Below are positions 57,809 through 64,000 of a stretch of DNA of 64,000 nucleotides, piece by piece; within the stretch, counting starts at the first letter, position 1; each line of letters starts with the position of its first letter. A program made the translations under genes and the position numbers. Under the pieces are notes generated by a model. The model searched no databases, was not told the origin of the DNA, and saw nothing but the letters and a program-made list of their open reading frames with translations. Origin of the DNA: Lachnospiraceae bacterium (lineage in GTDB: Bacteria > Bacillota > Clostridia > Lachnospirales > Lachnospiraceae); NCBI GenBank assembly GCA_900199595.1, contig FZRB01000005.1, positions 94,890-158,889 on the forward strand. Direction: 5' to 3'.

Positions 57809-60016
57809 CTACTTTCCTTTTTTCTTAAAGATGGAAACTGATAATGCCGGAACTGTTATCTGAATATAGTTCTCTCTGTCATCAACCTTTCCTTCTTTTG
57901 ACTTCTTAACCACTTTATTGTTATGACCTTCGCCACCGAATTTTGAAAGATCACTTGAGAAGATTTCTTTCCAGCTTCCTGCTGAAGGAACTGCCAGTTT
58001 ATAGTTCTTGGCATCCACTGTTGTGAAATTACAGATTACAAGCAGTGTATCTTCTTCTTTGGTACCTCTTCTCTCAAAGGAAATAATTGAACGGTTGGCA
58101 TCATTTGCACTTATCCATGCAAAGCCGTCCGGTTCGTAATCCTTCTCATGGAGTGCAGGTTCCTTTTTATAAAGTGCATTCAGTTCTTTTACATATTCAT
58201 AGATACATCTATGTGCATCGAATTCAAACAGCGACCAGTCAAGCTCTGTTGACTCGTTGAATTCTTTCATCTGGGCAAATTCCTGTCCCATAAAAAGAAG
58301 CTTCTTTCCCGGATGAGCTGCCATAAAGCCATAGGCTGCACGAAGATTTGAGAATTTATCCTCATAGCCTCCAGGCATCTTCTCTATCATAGACTTCTTT
58401 TCATGCACAACTTCATCATGTGACAGTACAAGAACAAAGTCTTCACTGTATGCATAGACCATGCTGAAGGTAAGCTCATTATGATGATATTTTCTGTAAA
58501 GCGGATCAAGACAGATATATCTGAGGAAATCATTCATCCAGCCCATATTCCACTTAAAGTCAAAGCCAAGGCCTCCCTCTGCTATTGCATGAGTCATCAT
58601 CGGCCATGCTGTTGACTCCTCTGCAATCATCATAACCTGAGGATAAAGCTCATTCATCTTGGAATTAAGTTCCTTAATGAATTCCACCGCTTCCAGATTC
58701 TCATTTCCACCGAACTTATTCGGTATCCATTCTCCCTCGCCTCTTCCATAATCCAGATAGAGCATGGAAGCTACAGCGTCCATTCTGATACCATCCACAT
58801 GATACTTATCAGCCCAATAGAGTGCATTTGCCACCAGGAAATTTCTTACCTCATTACGACCGTAATTAAAGATATATGTACCCCAGTGAGGATGTTCTCC
58901 CTTCATAGGGTTCTCGTGTTCATAGAGATGTGAACCGTCGAATCTTCCAAGTCCATGCTCGTCCTTTGGAAAATGTGCCGGAACCCAGTCAATTATTACA
59001 CCCAGTCCCTGCTCATGCATATAATCCACAAAATACATAAAGTCCGTAGGCTTTCCGTATCTTGAGGTAGGTGCATAGTAGCCTGTTACCTGATAACCCC
59101 AGGAAGGATCAAAAGGATGCTCCATCACAGGCATAAGCTCTACATGAGTATAGCCCATTTCCTTCATATATTTTGAAAGTTCTCTTGCTATCTCACGATA
59201 ATTAAGGAACTCTCTTCCATCATCAGGTCTCTTCCAGGAACCAAGATGAACCTCATATATATTTACAGGCGCTTTCTTAAGAGCCTTCTTGTCTCTCTTC
59301 TTCATCCACTCGCTGTCATTCCATTTATAGTCCATCTTAGTAACTCTGGACGCATTTGCGGGACGGATTTCAGACATGACCGCATATGGATCACTCTTCA
59401 TGAAAACCTCACCCGTCTTTGAGCGGATTTCAAACTTGTATATCTCATCCTCAAAATCACCGGGAATAAATATCTCGAATATACCTGAATAATCAAGCTT
59501 CCTCATCTGATATCTTCTGCCATCCCAGTTGTTGAAATTACCCACAACTGAAACTCTCTCAGCATTCGGAGCCCATACAGCAAAATGCGTTCCATACACA
59601 CCTTCAAACTCCATGGGGTGTGATCCCAGCTTATCATAGATTTCATAATGAATACCTTCATTAAACTGGCTTATATCTATAGGATCGATTACAGGTTCAA
59701 AGGTATAAGGATCTATAAAAGATTCCTCATGTCCGTCTATAAACTTAGCTTTAACCCTGTATTCAAATCTCTTTTTATTCTTCAGTCTAATGGAATAAAA
59801 TCCATCATATCTTTCAGATACAAGAGAATAGGTTTTGCCTTCCGTTATGTCTGTAATCTTTACAACCTTTGCCTCAGGCAGGTAAACATTGACAAATACA
59901 TCATCTATACACTCATGTATTCCAAGTATATGATGAGGGTTGTCATGCATGGCCTTTGTGAGCGCCTCTACCTCCATCCAGTTGATTGCAAAAACTGCCT
60001 TTCTTCCTGATGCCAT
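57809..60016 (-). CDS. glgB: 1,4-alpha-glucan branching enzyme
   Basis: A 735-residue GlgB (GH13) that introduces alpha-1,6 branches into glycogen. An N-terminal CBM48/carbohydrate-binding region (FAVWAPNAERVSVVGNFNNWDG) precedes the catalytic barrel with VELMPVMEHPFDPSWGYQVTGYYAPTSRYG, nucleophile D413 in GIRMDAVASMLY, the AEEST Glu and HDEVVH. A beta-sandwich C-terminal domain ends it. AAGGAG lies before ATG 60016. No other glycogen gene is in the window, so regulation by operon is not visible. Confidence 0.97.
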   Translation of the reverse strand: MASGRKAVFAINWMEVEALTKAMHDNPHHILGIHECIDDVFVNVYLPEAKVVKITDITEGKTYSLVSERYDGFYSIRLKNKKRFEYRVKAKFIDGHEESFIDPYTFEPVIDPIDISQFNEGIHYEIYDKLGSHPMEFEGVYGTHFAVWAPNAERVSVVGNFNNWDGRRYQMRKLDYSGIFEIFIPGDFEDEIYKFEIRSKTGEVFMKSDPYAVMSEIRPANASRVTKMDYKWNDSEWMKKRDKKALKKAPVNIYEVHLGSWKRPDDGREFLNYREIARELSKYMKEMGYTHVELMPVMEHPFDPSWGYQVTGYYAPTSRYGKPTDFMYFVDYMHEQGLGVIIDWVPAHFPKDEHGLGRFDGSHLYEHENPMKGEHPHWGTYIFNYGRNEVRNFLVANALYWADKYHVDGIRMDAVASMLYLDYGRGEGEWIPNKFGGNENLEAVEFIKELNSKMNELYPQVMMIAEESTAWPMMTHAIAEGGLGFDFKWNMGWMNDFLRYICLDPLYRKYHHNELTFSMVYAYSEDFVLVLSHDEVVHEKKSMIEKMPGGYEDKFSNLRAAYGFMAAHPGKKLLFMGQEFAQMKEFNESTELDWSLFEFDAHRCIYEYVKELNALYKKEPALHEKDYEPDGFAWISANDANRSIISFERRGTKEEDTLLVICNFTTVDAKNYKLAVPSAGSWKEIFSSDLSKFGGEGHNNKVVKKSKEGKVDDRENYIQITVPALSVSIFKKKGK

Positions 60017-60131
60017 TCATTTCTCCTTATCCGGCAAAGTCAAAATGCAACTGCTAACTTTCCTTAACTTACAATTTCAAAAAATAAACCAACCTATAGT
60101 ATAACCAAATAATAATAATCATGCAAGAAAA

Positions 60132-63100
60132 TTATACATCCAGCGAATATTCTTCGGTATTCATCCTGTCTTCAAAATCCCTCACAGGAAGCGGACGATC
60201 AAAGAGGAAGCCCTGGGCGAAGCTGCACTTGTTTGTGCGCAAAATTTCCAGCTGTTTTGCAGTCTCCACTCCTTCCACTATACATTCGATTCCCAGTTCA
60301 TTTGCCATGGCTATAACATACTTAAACATGATGCTGTTAACGCTGTCCGGCTCATCCTCTTCCACAGGAAGGAAGCTGCGGTCAACCTTGATAACATTCC
60401 ACGGAAGCTCACGTATGAGATTAAGGGAAGAATAACCCATACCGAAATCATCTACAGAGGTAAAGATGCCCACGCTCTGAAGGCCGTTAACAACTCTCTT
60501 CAGGTCATTGAAGCCCACATCCGCAGTTGTTTCAGTAAGCTCTATCTCTATACAGCTGTGAGGTATGTTATGTCTGTCTATGATCTTAAGCAGATTATCC
60601 ACCAGCTTGGTATTTGTCATATTTTTACGGGACAGATTGACTGAAACACGTACCACTTTCCTGCCTTCGTCCAGCCAGCGTCTGATATCCCTGCACACAT
60701 GCTCCAGCATATAGAAATCAAGTCTGCAGATATCGTCCGTCTCTTCCAGCATCGGAATGAAACTGCCCGGACTTATCATAGCTCCGTCATGGAACCATCT
60801 GCAGAGAGCCTCAGCACCGATTATCTCACCCGTCATGGTATGAACCTTAGGCTGATAATATACCTGGAATTCCTCATTCTTCAAAGCCTCAGGGAACAGT
60901 CTCTGAACCCTCATCTCATCATCTCTTGCATTGGAAAATGAATCATTGAAGAATACTATTCTTTCCCTGCCACCGCTCTTAGCCTTCTGATAGGCTATAA
61001 TTACCTTCTCCATGATGTCCCCGGGATCCTTTACCTCCTCATCCACAGGAACCCTGTATATTCCTATACTAGTGGAGATATTCACAGTTTTACCCTGAGA
61101 AGTGTTATATATAACCGGAACATCGTTAAGGTAAGTAAGCACATGTCCCAGCTGTTCATAGGCAAAGATTCCCACGAAGTTATCGCCGCCCAGTCGGCAT
61201 AATATACCATTATCGCCTATTATTCTTTTTAAGCCTTCGTAATGATTTCTCATTACCACATCTGCAGTCTTTCTTCCCAGTTCATGATTTACCAGAGAAA
61301 AATGCAGCAGATTATATCTGACAGCAACCATGCCATTAATAGTTTTCTTGTTTTTCTTCAGATATCTGAGATAACTCCTCTGATTCAGGAAACCATTGTC
61401 ATCATAATATGTAAGCTCCTCAAGCAGTGTGGTAATACGGTTTCTGCCAACATATGAAATAACCGTTCGCATAACCAGTTCCACACGCCATCTCTCCTCT
61501 TCAGTAAGGGGCTTTTCATCAGGCGCCATATATACAGACATCTGAGTAATGGACATGACACTGGATACAACCCTTATATTCAGTATCTCGTCTCCCTCTA
61601 TTCCTGTATCGAAGCAGCAAAGAGTCTCTCCGCCGCCTGATGCCTCCTCCTGAGGATTCTTGAATAATCTCGTAACAGCCTTAGACAGACGGAACACATT
61701 TGAAAGATCAATAAGCAGCTGTTCTATAACAGGCGTATTAGGACTGTTTTTGTACTTAGGATCCGTCATAACATCCACAAGACGTATGAAAAGTTCATAA
61801 AACTTAAGTGTCTGTTCATCTGAAGACAGATTAAGATTTACTTCATCCTTTTCAGAAACCACTGAGGTATCACGGCCTTTAAGAGATCTCTTATTAACCA
61901 TCATGGCTTTAAGTGATTTCTCGTAAACATCCTGTACAATTATATCATTTTCCGGATCATAGTCTGCTAATCCGAAAGCAACTGTTGCTTCTCCACTAAG
62001 TTTTCTGGCCAGATTCAGTTCAGTCATTCTTCTGTAAAGACTGTGTCTCTGATTATAATTATCTCCATCTATAAAAATGGCAAACTCATCTCCACCCACA
62101 CGGTAGATATCGCAGTCCTCAAACACTTCCTTTATCAGTTGACCGGCGCTTTTTATATATTCGTCTCCCGCCTTGTGTCCCTGGGTATTATTTATCTGCT
62201 TCATGCCATTTACATCACAGACCATTATGGAAAATGTAATCTCTTCTTTTTCACTGATCTGATTATCCAGCTTCATTTCCAGCTGTGCAAAAGACTGCTT
62301 ATTCTTAAATCCTGTTAGCGGATCGGTCTCTGCCATATTCATGGCGTCATCCATGGCCTGTGTGAATTTTTCATCCATCTTTTGGGTGGAATCAATATTT
62401 GCCACAGCTATAATAACATGGTCCGAATCCTCCTTCGGACGAACAGCAAAAAGTGCCACATGCTGCGGCTTATTATTTATCAAAAGTCTGTAACTCAGAA
62501 CAAACTTACCTGTCGCTTTAAGATTCTCCAGAAAATAATCCTTCTGCATGACAGCAGCCATCATCGGATAGTCATCAGGGTGGATATCCGTCTTAAGATT
62601 ATTCTGTGTTTCCGTGAAAAAGTCTTCGCCCTTTGCACCCACCTCAAGCTTTGCATATTCATCGTTTACACAGTATTCAGAGTATTCATTTGTTTTTATA
62701 TTTACCTGATAAATAATATCGTATCTCTGGGCAAGAGCCACTGCGATCTCACCAAAGGTTTCTTTTTCATTGGTAATATAATCTTCATGTTTTTTCTGGG
62801 AATCAATATTACGGACACCGATAACTATATGATCACTTTCATTCTGCATTCTAAAAGCGCTGAGATTCAGATACTGCAGCTTCCCGTCAATAAATTGTCT
62901 GTAGGTCATAGAATGCTCATTGGATACCTTCAGAATACTCAGAAGATTATCCTTATCAAGCTCCCTCATGAGCATCTCGCGATCATCCTTATAAATATGT
63001 TTCTCTATATCGGTCTTAACTTTATCAAAGAAATTGTCACCGCCATCATCAATTCCGAGATCTGAATAGCTCTGACTGGAATAGAATTCTATATAATGGC

Positions 63101-63599
63101 CGTCATTTATATCTATATAATAAATAGCTTCAAACATGCTGCCCAGTGATCTGGCTATATCGTCGTAGATCATATATTTCTCACGACTTTCCATATCACT
63201 TCTTACCTGGGCGTCGACATTTTTCACACCAATAATAATATCCTCGCCCTTATTTCTGATTGTTTTCAGATAATAGTGTACCGGCTTATCATTAATATTC
63301 AGTCTGTATCTGAGTTCAAAGAAGCAGCCATTAGCAAGAGAATCAATAACCTTATCCTTACGAAAAGTTCTGAGAAACTTGCTCTGGTCCTCAACCCAGA
63401 CTAATCTTTTACAGTTCACCACGGTGTCTGCATAGAAATCCTCACCTGAAGAACGGATGCTGAGCTCGTTATCAGTTCCTTCCGTGGTATACTCCACGTA
63501 ACTGTCATCCTTTGAATCTATTACATATATACATTCATAATCATCCGCAAGCGCAATGGCCAGATCGGCAAATGAAGTACTTTTAAGCTTATCTTCCAT
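60132..63599 (-). CDS. Multidomain GGDEF/EAL signalling protein
   Basis: A 1,155-residue cytoplasmic protein from ATG 63599 (GGGAGG upstream). The N-terminal 420 residues contain three repeats of about 135 residues, each with a pattern ALADDYECIYVIDSKDDSYVEY / SLGSMFEAIYYIDINDGHYIEF / ALAQRYDIIYQVNIKTNEYSEY, PAS-like sensor units. A GGDEF domain has an intact VGGDEFAIF at 502-506. A second GGDEF-like domain (RLGGDNFVGIF at 804-808) is altered at the active residue. An EAL domain follows (EAL at 930-932, EIELTETTAD, DDFGMGYSSL, VDRSFL) with its main residues intact. It could make and degrade c-di-GMP. Confidence 0.92.
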   Translation of the reverse strand: MEDKLKSTSFADLAIALADDYECIYVIDSKDDSYVEYTTEGTDNELSIRSSGEDFYADTVVNCKRLVWVEDQSKFLRTFRKDKVIDSLANGCFFELRYRLNINDKPVHYYLKTIRNKGEDIIIGVKNVDAQVRSDMESREKYMIYDDIARSLGSMFEAIYYIDINDGHYIEFYSSQSYSDLGIDDGGDNFFDKVKTDIEKHIYKDDREMLMRELDKDNLLSILKVSNEHSMTYRQFIDGKLQYLNLSAFRMQNESDHIVIGVRNIDSQKKHEDYITNEKETFGEIAVALAQRYDIIYQVNIKTNEYSEYCVNDEYAKLEVGAKGEDFFTETQNNLKTDIHPDDYPMMAAVMQKDYFLENLKATGKFVLSYRLLINNKPQHVALFAVRPKEDSDHVIIAVANIDSTQKMDEKFTQAMDDAMNMAETDPLTGFKNKQSFAQLEMKLDNQISEKEEITFSIMVCDVNGMKQINNTQGHKAGDEYIKSAGQLIKEVFEDCDIYRVGGDEFAIFIDGDNYNQRHSLYRRMTELNLARKLSGEATVAFGLADYDPENDIIVQDVYEKSLKAMMVNKRSLKGRDTSVVSEKDEVNLNLSSDEQTLKFYELFIRLVDVMTDPKYKNSPNTPVIEQLLIDLSNVFRLSKAVTRLFKNPQEEASGGGETLCCFDTGIEGDEILNIRVVSSVMSITQMSVYMAPDEKPLTEEERWRVELVMRTVISYVGRNRITTLLEELTYYDDNGFLNQRSYLRYLKKNKKTINGMVAVRYNLLHFSLVNHELGRKTADVVMRNHYEGLKRIIGDNGILCRLGGDNFVGIFAYEQLGHVLTYLNDVPVIYNTSQGKTVNISTSIGIYRVPVDEEVKDPGDIMEKVIIAYQKAKSGGRERIVFFNDSFSNARDDEMRVQRLFPEALKNEEFQVYYQPKVHTMTGEIIGAEALCRWFHDGAMISPGSFIPMLEETDDICRLDFYMLEHVCRDIRRWLDEGRKVVRVSVNLSRKNMTNTKLVDNLLKIIDRHNIPHSCIEIELTETTADVGFNDLKRVVNGLQSVGIFTSVDDFGMGYSSLNLIRELPWNVIKVDRSFLPVEEDEPDSVNSIMFKYVIAMANELGIECIVEGVETAKQLEILRTNKCSFAQGFLFDRPLPVRDFEDRMNTEEYSLDV

Positions 63600-64000
63600 A
63601 ACAACCTCCCAAATTACCCCTACGAAAGACAATATCTAATATAATTATACTATAATCAATGCCTTCTGTCACGAATTACCGTTGCTTTTGACAGCGTAAA
63701 TTTACTTTCGGAAATCAAATGTGGGAATCCACCTAAGACAGCTGAGTGTTCAGCTGATAGATGCAAAAATTATACTGCACATTTAACCTTTAAGCAATAT
63801 TGGGCTCCGCCCAAACCCGTCCCTCGCCGGGAAGGCAGGGAAACAACTCTTGTTGTTTCTGGAACAACAGGATTATCCGTGTCACTCCGTCAAGTGCTGC
63901 CCGGATGCTTCGCATCCAGCGTACTGTCACTTGACTTCGCTCCCGCGCCCTAATCTATAAACCATATATGTGATTCCTTATCGCAAATTTTTTCTTCACA
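63600..64000. other. 400-bp gene-free right edge with hairpins
   Basis: Upstream of the GGDEF/EAL gene there is promoter-length sequence, then the hairpin cluster described separately, then AT-rich sequence to the window end. No coding region is supported. A promoter for the GGDEF/EAL gene must lie within the first 100 bp but no consensus is clear. Confidence 0.6.
63739..63935. repeat. Cluster of palindromes upstream of the GGDEF/EAL gene
   Basis: Hairpins include CAGCTGA/TCAGCTG (63739-63756), TTGGGC/GCCCAA (63800-63814, TCC loop), AAACAA/TTGTTT (63841-63858), GGATGC/GCATCC (63903-63917, TTC loop) nested inside GTCAAGTG/CACTTGAC (63889-63896, 63928-63935). It is more GC-rich than the surrounding DNA. 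Confidence 0.65.

Overview
The window is about 64 kb of low-GC Firmicutes chromosome, most probably a member of the Lachnospiraceae (Butyrivibrio/Roseburia-like). This is inferred from gene content and protein style: MurT/GatD cell-wall genes, a fused YlxR-L7Ae protein, a C-terminal DUF6115-like protein, many GGDEF proteins, GlgB, and the nusA-infB-rbfA-nrnA-truB-ribF order. No rRNA is present, so the genus is not fixed. Nearly all genes are on the minus strand. Exceptions are the integrase at the left edge, an Lrp/AsnC regulator, and a LacI-like/GGDEF diguanylate cyclase.

0-17.7 kb is accessory. It starts with a tyrosine recombinase (79-1377) followed by TTTCCCTT repeats that look like integrase arm sites. 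Then come a truncated DUF4143 ATPase remnant, a lantibiotic/bacitracin-type two-component system with its ABC transporter (2193-5561), and a frameshifted recombinase-like remnant. A secreted double cyclophilin-like protein and a 1,587-residue protein with PI3/4-kinase-like catalytic motifs (7283-12046) follow. Next is a run of small genes: GNAT, two paralogous four-Cys proteins, an HD hydrolase and a PNPOx-like protein. The region ends in gene fragments (DinD, ParM) and short direct repeats.

17.7-33.7 kb is housekeeping: metA (acetyl type, Glu111), ligA, rluF, an Lrp regulator, a tRNA-Arg(CCG) whose 5' end overlaps the ribF stop codon, then ribF, truB, nrnA, rbfA, infB, ylxR-L7Ae, nusA, rimP, and a murT/gatD pair. 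The GatD-like partner lacks the expected nucleophile cysteine.

34-45 kb is signalling and export: an AraC regulator, a protein with two degenerate GGDEF-like halves, a LacI-sensor diguanylate cyclase, and a MacB/FtsX-type ABC exporter with a membrane-anchored adhesin-like partner under its own two-component system. A PepP-like peptidase closes this block.

45-64 kb holds tsf-rpsB, an MltG-like protein and a DUF6115-like coiled-coil protein with long low-complexity tracts, topA-dprA-comM, two CobW GTPases (one very His-rich), glgB, and a 1,155-residue GGDEF/EAL protein.

The most unusual non-coding feature is a set of intergenic elements built almost entirely of nested, often perfect inverted repeats (21.5, 33.8, 49.7, 54.7, 57.2 and 63.7 kb). 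They share architecture rather than sequence. Two terminator hairpins 23 kb apart have identical 19-nt arms, which recur in diverged form around the 54.7-kb element.
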